A stretch of DNA of 11,451 bases from Thermoplasmatota archaeon (GTDB taxonomy: Bacteria > Pseudomonadota > Gammaproteobacteria > Burkholderiales > Thiobacillaceae). Made by a program: the position numbers and the translations under genes. Each line of letters opens with the position of its first letter. Positions within the stretch are counted from its first letter, which is position 1. Under the pieces are notes generated by a model. It worked only from the letters and a program-made list of their open reading frames with translations. It did not search any database and had not been told where the DNA came from. Below are positions 1 to 7,505 of this stretch, piece by piece. The DNA lies in assembly GCA_023475455.1 (NCBI GenBank), contig JAMCVR010000108.1:1-11451 (forward strand), read 5' to 3'.

Positions 1-1
1 C

Positions 2-298
2 GCGGTGCTGTTCGAACTGGCCGGCGAGGCCAACCGGGGCGACGCCGCCGCCGCGCGGACGCTGCGCGGCCTGGGCGGCGTGCTCGGCCTGCTGCAACGC
101 GAAGCGGCGGATTTTCTGCAGGCGGGAACCCCCCCGGGCGGCCTGTCCGAAGCCGAAATCGACGCCCTGATCGCCGCACGCCAGGCGGCGCGCAAGGCGA
201 AGGATTTTGCCGAATCCGATCGCATCCGCGATGCGCTGACGGCGGCCGGCATCGTGCTGGAAGACGGGGCCGGCGGCACCACCTGGCGTCGCGCCTGA
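2..298 (+). CDS. cysS: Cysteine--tRNA ligase, C-terminal fragment (5' end outside window)
   Basis: This is the last 98 codons of cysteinyl-tRNA synthetase, the cytoplasmic enzyme that charges tRNA-Cys with cysteine. The reading frame is open from the window edge, so the catalytic core and its zinc-binding and KMSKS motifs lie upstream. What is visible is the family's C-terminal helical region: a segment like [15 protein letters not shown], then the conserved stretch [18 protein letters not shown], and the typical ending [12 protein letters not shown]. The stop codon TGA is at 296-298. The next gene starts 18 bp downstream on the same strand, so the two may be co-transcribed. The GTG at 5-7 is an internal codon and not a start. 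Family assignment is confident from the C-terminal signature alone. Confidence 0.93.
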   Translation, partial: AVLFELAGEANRGDAAAARTLRGLGGVLGLLQREAADFLQAGTPPGGLSEAEIDALIAARQAARKAKDFAESDRIRDALTAAGIVLEDGAGGTTWRRA

Positions 299-316
299 AA
301 CGCCGGCCCCCGCACC

Positions 317-772
317 GTGACATCCCCTCCCCTGGTTCTGGTCGGCGCCGCAGGCTGGCTGCATCCCGCGTGGCGCAGCGGGTTTTACCCCGAAGGCCTG
401 CCGGATGACTGGCTGTTGTCTTATTACAACACGCAATTTTCGGCTGTCTATCTGCCCGCCGCCGTCTGGCAGGCGGCGTCCGAAGCGACCTGGACGCAAT
501 GGCTCCACGACACCCGGGACGGGTTCCATTTCGTGCTGGAGCCGGGCGATGCGGCCTCGGTCAAGCCCGCTTCGGCGCGCGTATTGCTGGCCACCCCGGC
601 CTGGGAAGCCGGGCATGTCTGGTGGCTCGACGAAGCGCCCGATCTGCGTGCGCTGGCGCAACGCATCGCGCGGCAGGCCGCGACGGGTGAACCCCTGTTC
701 GTGTTCAGCCGCAGCGGAAACCTCGCCTTGCTGGAACAGGCCGGCACCCTGCGGCAGGTGATGGGCTACTGA
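317..772 (+). CDS. Short DUF72 (YecE-like) family protein
   Basis: This is a 151-residue protein with a GTG start at 317. The N-terminal half resembles the start of DUF72/YecE proteins: a GAAGW motif at residues 10-14, a tryptophan at 19, FYPEGLP at 23-29, and then a segment around residues 33-51 matching the family's LxxYxxxF pattern. DUF72 proteins are predicted TIM-barrel-like proteins of unknown function, usually well over 200 residues, so this one is short. The C-terminal part (residues 95-151) is rich in alanine and leucine and I do not recognise it. No signal peptide or membrane segment is visible, so it is probably cytoplasmic. There is no clear Shine-Dalgarno sequence before the GTG; it lies just after cysS and may be read through from it. 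Function unknown. Confidence 0.7.
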   Translation: MTSPPLVLVGAAGWLHPAWRSGFYPEGLPDDWLLSYYNTQFSAVYLPAAVWQAASEATWTQWLHDTRDGFHFVLEPGDAASVKPASARVLLATPAWEAGHVWWLDEAPDLRALAQRIARQAATGEPLFVFSRSGNLALLEQAGTLRQVMGY

Positions 773-822
773 ATCTGCGTTAAAAACGCCCGCCTCATGG
801 CGGTGGCGCCGGCGCGCTTGGG

Positions 823-828
823 TAAAAT
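823..828 (+). promoter_or_regulatory. Candidate -10 element upstream of mlaF
   Basis: TAAAAT lies in the 88-bp gap between the DUF72-like gene and mlaF, 32 bp upstream of the mlaF TTG start. This is the only plausible sigma-70 -10 hexamer I see before the mla operon. No good -35 box is visible 16-18 bp upstream, where the sequence is GC-rich, so the call is tentative. Confidence 0.3.
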
Positions 829-860
829 GGCAGACCGAATAAAAATACAGGCTTGATTTC

Positions 861-1673
861 TTGCAACACGACAATCTGGTCGAAATCGAAGACGTCGCAT
901 TTGGCTATAACGCCCGGCCGGTTTTGAAGGGGATCAACCTGACCGCCCGGCGCGGGCAGGTCATCGCCATCATGGGCAGCAGCGGTTGCGGCAAGACCAC
1001 TCTTCTTCGTCTGATCGGCGGGCAGATCAAGCCCGGCCAGGGGACGGTGCGCGTGGCGGGCGAGTCGGTGGGCGAACTCGACCCGGCCGCCCTGTACCGC
1101 CTGCGCCGCAAGATGGGCATGCTGTTCCAGTTCGGCGCGCTGTTCACCGACATCTCGGTGTTCGACAACGTGGCGTTCCAGCTGCGCGAGCACACCGATC
1201 TGCCGGAAGACGCCATCCGCGACCTGGTGCTGATGAAGCTGCACGCCGTGGGCCTGCGCGGCGCGGCGCACCTGATGCCGGCCGAGCTGTCCGGCGGCAT
1301 GGCGCGGCGGGTGGCGCTGGCGCGCGCGATCGCGCTGGATCCCATGCTGGTGATGTACGACGAGCCGTTTGCCGGGCTCGACCCCATTTCGCTGGGGGTG
1401 ACCGGCAACCTGATCCGCCGCCTGACCGATACGCTGGGGCTGACCTCGCTGGTGGTCACCCACGACGTGCAGGAGTCGCTCAAGATCGTCGATTACGTGT
1501 ATTTCGTCTCGGAGGGCGTGATTGTGGCCGAGGGCACGGCAGCGGACATCCGCGCGTCCGACCTGCCTTACGTCCACCAGTTCGTGCACGGCGAGGCCGA
1601 CGGCCCGGTGCCGTTCCATTATCCGGCGCCGTCCTATGTCGACGACCTGCGGTTAGGAGTCCAGAGTGCTTAG
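861..1673 (+). CDS. mlaF: MlaF, ATP-binding subunit of the Mla phospholipid transporter
   Basis: This 270-residue ABC ATPase energises the inner-membrane MlaFEDB complex, which moves phospholipids between inner and outer membranes. All nucleotide-binding motifs are present: Walker A GSSGCGKT at 39-46, Q-loop Gln at 90, signature LSGGM at 143-147, Walker B LVMYDEP at 163-169 and the H-loop His at 201. The segment [16 protein letters not shown] after the Q-loop is typical of MlaF. The start is TTG at 861; the next in-frame ATG lies inside the Walker A region, too far in, and the protein begins appropriately ([16 protein letters not shown]). Ribosome binding is weak (AGG at 849-851). The 3' end overlaps mlaE by 8 bp. 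The length is normal for the family. Confidence 0.95.
   Translation: MQHDNLVEIEDVAFGYNARPVLKGINLTARRGQVIAIMGSSGCGKTTLLRLIGGQIKPGQGTVRVAGESVGELDPAALYRLRRKMGMLFQFGALFTDISVFDNVAFQLREHTDLPEDAIRDLVLMKLHAVGLRGAAHLMPAELSGGMARRVALARAIALDPMLVMYDEPFAGLDPISLGVTGNLIRRLTDTLGLTSLVVTHDVQESLKIVDYVYFVSEGVIVAEGTAADIRASDLPYVHQFVHGEADGPVPFHYPAPSYVDDLRLGVQSA
1655..1659 (+). promoter_or_regulatory. Ribosome binding site for mlaE (AGGAG)
   Basis: AGGAG sits 6 bp before the GTG at 1666, inside the 3' end of mlaF. It supports GTG 1666 as the mlaE start, giving an 8-bp overlap with mlaF and implying translational coupling. Confidence 0.7.
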
Positions 1674-2454
1674 GCAATCGATAGAAAACCTCGGGCGGAG
1701 CACGATCCAGGGCGTGTGGCGCATCGGCTTCGCGGCCCGTTTCTTCGTGGCGGTGCTGCTGCATTCCGGCACGGCCTTCCGCCGCTTCGGCCTCACCATC
1801 CGCGAGATGTACTTCAGCGGCGTGCTCTCGCTGATCATCATCCTGGTGTCGGGCCTGTTCGTCGGCATGGTGCTCGGCCTGCAGGGCTACGAGACGCTGC
1901 AGACCTACGGCGCGGAAGAGTCGCTCGGCATCCTGGTGGCGCTGTCGCTGGTGCGCGAGCTGGGGCCGGTGGTGGCCGCGCTGCTGTTCGCCAGCCGCGC
2001 CGGTTCGGCCATCACCGCGGAAATCGGCCTGATGAAGGCGACCGAGCAGCTGTCGGCGATGGAAATGATGGCGGTCGATCCGATCGCCCGCGTGGTGGCG
2101 CCGCGCTTCTGGGCGGGGGTGGTTTCGATGCCGCTCTTGGCGGCGCTGTTCTCGGCCATGGGCATCTTCGGCGGCTATCTGGTCGGCGTGCAGCTGATCG
2201 GGGTCGACGAGGGCGCGTTCTGGTCGCAGATGCAAAGCGCGGTCGATTTCGAGCAGGACATCCTGAACGGCATCGTCAAGAGCGTGGTGTTCGGCGTGGC
2301 CATCGCCACGATCGCGCTGTTCGAGGGCTACGACGCGCCGCCGACCGCCGAAGGCGTGTCGGGCGCCACCACCCGCACCGTGGTGACCTCCAGCCTGGCC
2401 GTGCTGGCGCTGGACTTCGTTTTGACCGCATTCATGTTCCGGGGAATCAGCTAA
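1666..2454 (+). CDS. mlaE: MlaE, permease subunit of the Mla phospholipid transporter
   Basis: This 262-residue integral inner-membrane protein of the MlaE/YrbE permease family is the transmembrane core of MlaFEDB. Hydrophobic segments are visible around residues 45-70 ([20 protein letters not shown]), 85-105, 145-170 and 195-262. The family hallmark is present in the middle: [20 protein letters not shown] followed by [20 protein letters not shown] and VAPRFWAG. It starts at GTG 1666 behind a good AGGAG and ends in TAA directly against the mlaD ATG. Length and motifs are normal. MlaF would bind its cytoplasmic coupling helix, and MlaD would form a hexameric ring on its periplasmic side. Confidence 0.95.
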   Translation: MLRQSIENLGRSTIQGVWRIGFAARFFVAVLLHSGTAFRRFGLTIREMYFSGVLSLIIILVSGLFVGMVLGLQGYETLQTYGAEESLGILVALSLVRELGPVVAALLFASRAGSAITAEIGLMKATEQLSAMEMMAVDPIARVVAPRFWAGVVSMPLLAALFSAMGIFGGYLVGVQLIGVDEGAFWSQMQSAVDFEQDILNGIVKSVVFGVAIATIALFEGYDAPPTAEGVSGATTRTVVTSSLAVLALDFVLTAFMFRGIS

Positions 2455-2922
2455 ATGAACAAGACCGTACTCGACCTGTGGGTGGGATTATTCGTCATCG
2501 CAGGCATCGCCGCGCTGCTGTTCCTGGCGCTCAAGGTCGGCAGCATGAGCGCCGTAAACACATCGAACAGCTACGAAGTCGTCGCCCGCTTCGACAACAT
2601 CGGCGGGCTGAAACCGCGTGCGCCGGTCAAAAGCGCCGGGGTGGTGGTGGGCAGGGTGGCGGACATCCGCTTTGACAATGAAACATTCGAAGCCGCGGTT
2701 ACCCTTCGCCTGGACAAGCGCTATGCTTTTCCCAAGGACACCTCGGCCGCCATCATGACCTCGGGTTTGCTGGGCGAGCAGTATATTGGCCTGGAAGCGG
2801 GCGGCGACAGCGAGACACTGAAGGACAAGGACCGGATTCTCATCACCCAGTCGGCCGTGGTTCTGGAGAATCTGATCGGCCAGTTTATATACGGTAAGGC
2901 TCAGGAAGGAGCGCCACGATGA
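2455..2922 (+). CDS. mlaD: MlaD, MCE-domain periplasmic subunit of the Mla transporter
   Basis: This 155-residue protein has one N-terminal transmembrane helix (about residues 8-28) and a single MCE domain (about 38-115). The family signature is FDNIGGLKPRAPVKSAGVVV and then VGRVADIRF; the MlaD-type ending GLLGEQYIGLEAGGD and the C-terminal helix SAVVLENLIGQFIYG follow. MCE proteins form hexameric rings that carry lipid through a central pore; MlaD passes phospholipid to or from MlaC. The ATG immediately follows the mlaE stop, with GGGGA at 2441-2445 as the likely ribosome binding site. The stop overlaps the next gene's ATG by 4 bp. It is somewhat shorter than the E. coli protein, mainly at the C-terminus. 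Confidence 0.95.
   Translation: MNKTVLDLWVGLFVIAGIAALLFLALKVGSMSAVNTSNSYEVVARFDNIGGLKPRAPVKSAGVVVGRVADIRFDNETFEAAVTLRLDKRYAFPKDTSAAIMTSGLLGEQYIGLEAGGDSETLKDKDRILITQSAVVLENLIGQFIYGKAQEGAPR
2903..2911 (+). promoter_or_regulatory. Strong ribosome binding site for the TolC-like gene
   Basis: AGGAAGGAG ends 7 bp before the ATG at 2919, inside the last codons of mlaD. It fixes the start of the TolC-like gene, which is then followed at once by a clean signal peptide. Confidence 0.75.
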
Positions 2923-3267
2923 AACTCACACGACTCACCCACACCCTCCTGGCAGCCGGCATCCTCCTGGCCGCCCTGCCCGCGCAGGCCGAGACCGTCA
3001 ACCTGCAGCAGGCGGTGGCAATGAGCCTGGCTGCCGATCCCCGCATCAAGGAACGCGAACAGGTGGTCGAGGCCGCGCGCGGCATGTTGCAGGAAGTACA
3101 GGGCAATGCCGGCTGGCGGGTCAGCGCCAACGCCTTTCTGGGGCTTGCTCCAGGCGTCGACGGCGGTTTTTATCAGGGCGGCGCCTTCTCGGGCACGACG
3201 CCGCGCTCCGACGCCTACAAGCCTGACAGCATTTCCGACTGGACGCATCTCGACTTCGCGCTGATCA

Positions 3268-3619
3268 AGCCGCTCTATACCTTCGGCAAGATCGAACGCT
3301 ACGGCGAGGCCGCGCAGGGCAATGTCGACCTCAAGCGCGGCGAGCTCACGCAGACGCGCACCGATACGGTGTACGACACCAAGCGCGCCTATTTCGGTTA
3401 CCTGACCGCGCGCGATATGCGGGTTTTCCTGGAAGACATGCAGGGACGGTTGAACGATGCCATCGCTTCGGTCGAGCGCAATCTCAAGGAGGAAACCGGC
3501 GAGTCCAGGCAGTCCGATCTGTATGCGCTGCAAAGCGCCCGGGGGCTGCTGGCCAAATATGCGCACCAGGCACGCGCGGTCGAGAAAATCAGCCTCGACG
3601 GTCTGAAGGTGCTGACCGG
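3268..3619 (+). repeat. 352-bp direct tandem duplication, copy 1 (within TolC-like gene)
   Basis: This segment is repeated immediately downstream with no difference that I could find. The pentamer AGCCG occurs at 3268-3272, at the junction 3620-3624 and just after copy 2 at 3972-3976. The junction is therefore a 5-bp microhomology. Confidence 0.95.
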
Positions 3620-3971
3620 AGCCGCTCTATACCTTCGGCAAGATCGAACGCTACGGCGAGGCCGCGCAGGGCAATGTCGACCTCAAGCGCGGCGAGCTCA
3701 CGCAGACGCGCACCGATACGGTGTACGACACCAAGCGCGCCTATTTCGGTTACCTGACCGCGCGCGATATGCGGGTTTTCCTGGAAGACATGCAGGGACG
3801 GTTGAACGATGCCATCGCTTCGGTCGAGCGCAATCTCAAGGAGGAAACCGGCGAGTCCAGGCAGTCCGATCTGTATGCGCTGCAAAGCGCCCGGGGGCTG
3901 CTGGCCAAATATGCGCACCAGGCACGCGCGGTCGAGAAAATCAGCCTCGACGGTCTGAAGGTGCTGACCGG
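3620..3971 (+). repeat. 352-bp direct tandem duplication, copy 2
   Basis: Identical to 3268-3619 at an offset of 352. It causes the frameshift in the TolC-like gene. Normal unique sequence resumes after the AGCCG at 3972-3976. Confidence 0.95.
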
Positions 3972-4698
3972 AGCCGGTCTGCAGGCCAATCTTTCCGTGG
4001 CCGACGAGCGCATCGAGCCGGTAGCCTTCCCGCAGATCGAACTGGCCGACTTCCAGGCGCGCGCGCTGCAGGATCGTCCCGAAATGCAGCAGCTCGAAGC
4101 CGGATTGCGTGCCCGCCGCGCCCTGGTGGCCGCCAAAAAGGCCGACCGCATGCCGGATGTGTACGCGGGCGTGATCGGCCGGTTCAACTACGCCTCGCAG
4201 CGCGAGCGGCTGGACAACCCCTATCTCAACGATCCCTTCAACGGCGGCGGCCTCACGCCGGTGGTCGGGGTGAAGTGGGATACCGTGTTCGGCGTCGCCA
4301 GCGCGCGCGTCAATCAGGCGCAGGCCGAACTGGAAGCGCTCAACCACAAGAAGGCCTTTGCGGTGGCGGGCATTCCGTTCGAAGTGGGCGAAGCCTATGC
4401 CCATGCCCGGGCCAACCATGACGCGCAGCGCGATCTGGCTGAAGGCGCGGCGGCCGCACGGCGCTGGATGGTGGCGTCGCTGGCCGATTTCTCGGCCGGG
4501 ATCGAGAGCGCCGACAAGGTCGCCGACGCGATCAGGAACTACGTTCTGGCGCAGACCGAATACCTGCGCACGGTCAACGACTACAACATGAACGTGGCGC
4601 AACTGGCGCGCCTGACGGGTGAACTCAAGTAAGCAGCGGGCGTCTACCCTTTACTCCGATTTGTCCGACCCGATTATTTTGAACAGGAAGACTCAAAC

Positions 4699-5334
4699 AT
4701 GCTGCGCACATTTTTTCTGCCGCTGGCGCTGATCGCGGGATTCAATGCCCCTGCGGCAGGGGCCGACGACGTGCCGCCCGACGTGCTGGCACGCACCACC
4801 ACGCAGGAAGTCCTGGCCATCCTGAAGCAGGACAAGGAACTGCAGAACGGCAACCAGGCCAGGGTGTACCAACTGGTCGAAGCCAGGATTTTGCCCAACT
4901 TCGACTTCAACCGCATGACCCAGCTGGCCCTGGGCAAGCACTGGCCGCGCGCCACCGCCAAGCAGAAACAGGAACTGGTGACCGAGTTCCGCAACCTGCT
5001 GGTGCGCACCTATTCCAGCTCGCTCACCGCGTTCACCAACCAGACGGTCGAATTCAAGCCGCTGACGATGAAGCCGGGCGACACCGACGTGACCGTGCGC
5101 TCCGAAATCCGCCAGCCGGGCGGGCAGCCCATTCCCATCGACTACAGCATGTACAAGACCCCATTCGGCTGGAAGGTATACGACGTGACGATCGACAGCG
5201 TCAGCCTGGTCACCAATTACCGCGCGTCCTTTGCCAACACCATTCGCCAGAACGGCATCGACGGGCTGATCAAGACCATGGCCGCCCAGTCTGCAAGCGG
5301 CGCGGCCAAACCGGCCCCCCGTCCCGGCTCGTGA
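4699..5334 (+). CDS. mlaC: MlaC, periplasmic phospholipid-binding shuttle protein
   Basis: This 211-residue periplasmic protein of the MlaC/Ttg2D family binds phospholipid tails in a hydrophobic pocket and ferries lipid between MlaD and the outer membrane. It has an N-terminal signal peptide (about residues 1-22). Conserved family segments follow: EARILPNFDFNRMTQLALG at 61-79, KHWPRATAKQKQELVTEFRN, and FGWKVYDVTIDSVSLVTNYR near the C-terminus. It starts at ATG 4699, 8 bp after AGGAAG at 4685-4690, and follows a 66-bp gap after the TolC-like gene. Its stop overlaps the mlaB GTG by 4 bp. This copy is complete. Its last 85 codons (from 5077) are repeated at 6052-6309 as part of a 975-bp duplication. 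Confidence 0.94.
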   Translation: MLRTFFLPLALIAGFNAPAAGADDVPPDVLARTTTQEVLAILKQDKELQNGNQARVYQLVEARILPNFDFNRMTQLALGKHWPRATAKQKQELVTEFRNLLVRTYSSSLTAFTNQTVEFKPLTMKPGDTDVTVRSEIRQPGGQPIPIDYSMYKTPFGWKVYDVTIDSVSLVTNYRASFANTIRQNGIDGLIKTMAAQSASGAAKPAPRPGS

Positions 5335-6051
5335 TTGCGTGTGAGGGAGCCACCTGCCGTATTGGCGGCGCGGTGACCGTCGACAGCGTAGGCAGCCTTT
5401 TGCGCGAATTGCAGCCGCAACTCGCCAAAGGCGTCGACACGCTGGATTTCAGCGGCGTCGAGACTGCCGATTCGGCGGCGCTCGCGCTCATTTTCAGCGC
5501 CATGCGACTGGCACGCCAGGCCGGCCGCACGCTGGCCTGCAGCGGCCTGCCGGCCAGCTTCGCCACCCTGGCCGAACTGTATGGGGTGTCCGAACTGTTG
5601 CCGGCATGAATCAGGCAACGCCCGCGATCCGCGTCGGCGAACTGCGCAAGCGCTTTCGTACCACCCAGGCGCTCGACGGCGTCTCGCTCGACATCCAGCC
5701 GGGCGAATTCTTTGGCCTCTTGGGCCCCAACGGCGCCGGCAAGACCACCCTGATTTCCATTCTCGCCGGGCTCGTTCGCGCCGATTCCGGCCACGCCGCC
5801 ATCATGGGCCACGACGTGGTGCGCGACTACCGCCAGGCGCGCCGCGCGCTCGGCGTGGTGCCGCAGGAACTGGTCTACGACCCCTTCTTCAACGTGCGCG
5901 AAACCCTGCGCATCCAGTCCGGCTACTTCGGCCTCAGGCGCAACGACGGCTGGATCGACGAGATCATGCATTACCTCGACCTCACGCCGCACGCCGACAA
6001 GGGCACGCAGAGCCTGTCGGGCGGCATGAAGCGCCGCCTGCTGGTGGCGCA
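5077..6051 (+). repeat. 975-bp direct tandem duplication, copy 1 (mlaC 3' end, mlaB, ATPase 5' half)
   Basis: This unit runs from mlaC codon 127 through mlaB to about codon 149 of the ABC ATPase gene. It is repeated at 6052-7026 with no difference found. The tetramer GGCG stands at 5077-5080, at the junction 6052-6055 and after copy 2 at 7027-7030, so the junction is a 4-bp microhomology. Confidence 0.95.
5331..5609 (+). CDS. mlaB: MlaB, STAS-domain subunit of the Mla transporter (copy 1)
   Basis: This 92-residue single STAS-domain protein binds MlaF on the cytoplasmic side of the MlaFEDB complex and is needed for its assembly and activity. The STAS core is visible: alternating strand and helix segments with VDTLDFSGVETADSAALALI at 35-54, where DSAAL corresponds to the conserved loop before the second helix. 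It starts at GTG 5331 overlapping the mlaC stop, and its TGA overlaps the ATG of the following ATPase gene, so translation is probably coupled through mlaC-mlaB-ATPase. An identical second copy lies at 6306-6584. Confidence 0.9.
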   Translation: MIACEGATCRIGGAVTVDSVGSLLRELQPQLAKGVDTLDFSGVETADSAALALIFSAMRLARQAGRTLACSGLPASFATLAELYGVSELLPA

Positions 6052-6067
6052 GGCGACACCGACGTGA
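5606..6067 (+). pseudogene. Truncated copy of the ABC-2 exporter ATPase gene
   Basis: This frame is identical to the first 150 residues of the complete ATPase at 6581-7489 and then runs into the duplication junction, ending after three foreign residues at TGA 6065-6067. It keeps Walker A (GPNGAGKT, 40-47), the Q-loop and the signature LSGGM (137-141), but lacks Walker B, the catalytic glutamate and the H-loop, so it could not act as an ATPase. It exists only because of the 975-bp tandem duplication; if that is an assembly error, this fragment is not real. Confidence 0.88.
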
Positions 6068-6309
6068 CCGTGCGCTCCGAAATCCGCCAGCCGGGCGGGC
6101 AGCCCATTCCCATCGACTACAGCATGTACAAGACCCCATTCGGCTGGAAGGTATACGACGTGACGATCGACAGCGTCAGCCTGGTCACCAATTACCGCGC
6201 GTCCTTTGCCAACACCATTCGCCAGAACGGCATCGACGGGCTGATCAAGACCATGGCCGCCCAGTCTGCAAGCGGCGCGGCCAAACCGGCCCCCCGTCCC
6301 GGCTCGTGA
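6052..6309 (+). pseudogene. Duplicated 3' fragment of mlaC
   Basis: This carries codons 127-211 of MlaC, identical to 5077-5334, without the signal peptide or the first conserved half and without its own start. The mlaC frame is joined upstream to a non-coding frame of the truncated ATPase gene, so no sensible protein results. It precedes the second mlaB copy in the same overlapping way as the intact gene. Confidence 0.88.
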
Positions 6310-6584
6310 TTGCGTGTGAGGGAGCCACCTGCCGTATTGGCGGCGCGGTGACCGTCGACAGCGTAGGCAGCCTTTTGCGCGAATTGCAGCCGCAACTCGC
6401 CAAAGGCGTCGACACGCTGGATTTCAGCGGCGTCGAGACTGCCGATTCGGCGGCGCTCGCGCTCATTTTCAGCGCCATGCGACTGGCACGCCAGGCCGGC
6501 CGCACGCTGGCCTGCAGCGGCCTGCCGGCCAGCTTCGCCACCCTGGCCGAACTGTATGGGGTGTCCGAACTGTTGCCGGCATGA
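6306..6584 (+). CDS. mlaB: MlaB, STAS-domain protein (copy 2, identical)
   Basis: This second mlaB reading frame is identical to 5331-5609 and created by the 975-bp duplication. It starts at GTG 6306, overlapping the stop of the mlaC fragment, and overlaps the intact ATPase gene by 4 bp. If the duplication is real, its translation might be weak, because the upstream mlaC fragment that would couple it has no start of its own. If the duplication is an artefact, this is the same gene as copy 1. Confidence 0.8.
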   Translation: MIACEGATCRIGGAVTVDSVGSLLRELQPQLAKGVDTLDFSGVETADSAALALIFSAMRLARQAGRTLACSGLPASFATLAELYGVSELLPA

Positions 6585-7489
6585 ATCAGGCAACGCCCGC
6601 GATCCGCGTCGGCGAACTGCGCAAGCGCTTTCGTACCACCCAGGCGCTCGACGGCGTCTCGCTCGACATCCAGCCGGGCGAATTCTTTGGCCTCTTGGGC
6701 CCCAACGGCGCCGGCAAGACCACCCTGATTTCCATTCTCGCCGGGCTCGTTCGCGCCGATTCCGGCCACGCCGCCATCATGGGCCACGACGTGGTGCGCG
6801 ACTACCGCCAGGCGCGCCGCGCGCTCGGCGTGGTGCCGCAGGAACTGGTCTACGACCCCTTCTTCAACGTGCGCGAAACCCTGCGCATCCAGTCCGGCTA
6901 CTTCGGCCTCAGGCGCAACGACGGCTGGATCGACGAGATCATGCATTACCTCGACCTCACGCCGCACGCCGACAAGGGCACGCAGAGCCTGTCGGGCGGC
7001 ATGAAGCGCCGCCTGCTGGTGGCGCAGGCGCTGGTGCACAAGCCGCCGGTGATCGTGCTCGACGAGCCGACCGCCGGGGTCGACGTCGACCTGCGCCGCT
7101 CGCTGTGGGAATTCATCAGCGGCCTCAACCGCGAGGGGCACACCATCCTGCTGACCACGCATTACCTGGAAGAGGCCGAGGCGCTGTGCGGCCGCATCGC
7201 CATGCTGAAAAGCGGCCGCGTCGTCGCCTGCGACACCACGCGCAATCTCCTGCGGCTGACCAACGAGCATTGCGCGCAGCTGCGGCTCGATGCCGAAACC
7301 GTGCCGGCTGCCTGGCAGGGCCGTCTGCATCACGACGCCGACGGCTGCTGGCGCGTCAATTTCAGCGACTATGCCGAGCTGGAAACCCTGCTCGCCGACC
7401 TGCGCGGCGCCGGCATCCGCGTGCTCGAAATGCACCTGCAGGAGCCCGACCTGGAGGATGTCTTCACCGACATCATGAAGCGCGCATGA
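6581..7489 (+). CDS. ABC-2 type exporter, ATP-binding protein (YadG-like, CcmA/NatA class)
   Basis: This is a complete 302-residue ABC ATPase with Walker A GPNGAGKT at 40-47, Q-loop Gln 87, signature LSGGM at 137-141, Walker B VIVLDEP at 157-163, and the H-loop in TTHYLEEAEAL (His 194). The last ~80 residues form the extra C-terminal domain usual in exporters of this class, ending in LEDVFTDIMK. It pairs with the ABC-2 permease that starts 152 bp downstream. The best-known homologues are E. coli YadG/YadH, whose substrate is not established. Its ATG overlaps the mlaB stop, so it is transcribed with the mla genes. The first 445 bp lie in the 975-bp duplication; the rest is unique. A link to lipid or envelope transport is inferred from position only. 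Confidence 0.9.
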   Translation: MNQATPAIRVGELRKRFRTTQALDGVSLDIQPGEFFGLLGPNGAGKTTLISILAGLVRADSGHAAIMGHDVVRDYRQARRALGVVPQELVYDPFFNVRETLRIQSGYFGLRRNDGWIDEIMHYLDLTPHADKGTQSLSGGMKRRLLVAQALVHKPPVIVLDEPTAGVDVDLRRSLWEFISGLNREGHTILLTTHYLEEAEALCGRIAMLKSGRVVACDTTRNLLRLTNEHCAQLRLDAETVPAAWQGRLHHDADGCWRVNFSDYAELETLLADLRGAGIRVLEMHLQEPDLEDVFTDIMKRA

Positions 7490-7505
7490 GCCCTGAAATG
7501 CATTC

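Larger units (their letters stand above)
2919..4632 (+). pseudogene. TolC-family outer-membrane factor, frameshifted by a 352-bp tandem duplication
   Basis: The start codon overlaps mlaD by 4 bp. The protein begins with a signal peptide (residues 1 to about 24, cleavage near AQA-ET) and continues as a TolC-type outer-membrane channel subunit: LQQAVAMSLAADPRIKEREQ, then long amphipathic helices. From residue 117 the DNA is repeated once (3268-3619 and again at 3620-3971). Because 352 is not a multiple of three, the frame shifts after about residue 235 and continues as unrelated arginine-rich sequence to a stop at 4421. The true frame resumes in the second copy and runs to TAA at 4630-4632, ending VAQLARLTGELK. 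Removing one 352-bp unit gives an uninterrupted 453-residue protein, a normal TolC-family length. A TolC-like channel in a mla operon could form an outer-membrane partner, but that role is inferred. The duplication may be an assembly error, in which case the gene is intact. Confidence 0.85.
6052..7026 (+). repeat. 975-bp direct tandem duplication, copy 2
   Basis: Identical to 5077-6051 at an offset of 975. After GGCG at 7027-7030 the unique 3' half of the ABC ATPase gene continues, so the intact ATPase gene starts in copy 2 and ends beyond it. Confidence 0.95.

Noticed and set aside
782..803. Hairpin CCGCC-TCAT-GGCGG next to an A-run as a terminator after the DUF72-like gene
   Set aside because: The A-run precedes the hairpin on the plus strand, so it could only terminate minus-strand transcription, and there is no minus-strand gene there.
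3620..4421. Arginine-rich continuation of the TolC-like reading frame as a possible novel C-terminal domain
   Set aside because: It is the shifted frame of the same TolC-like gene after the 352-bp duplication; the correct frame continues in parallel to 4632.
5581..6309. Open frame that joins a stretch of arginine-rich sequence to the C-terminal part of MlaC
   Set aside because: Its first part is the wrong frame of the ABC ATPase gene; the join is the 975-bp duplication junction. It is not a genuine fusion protein.
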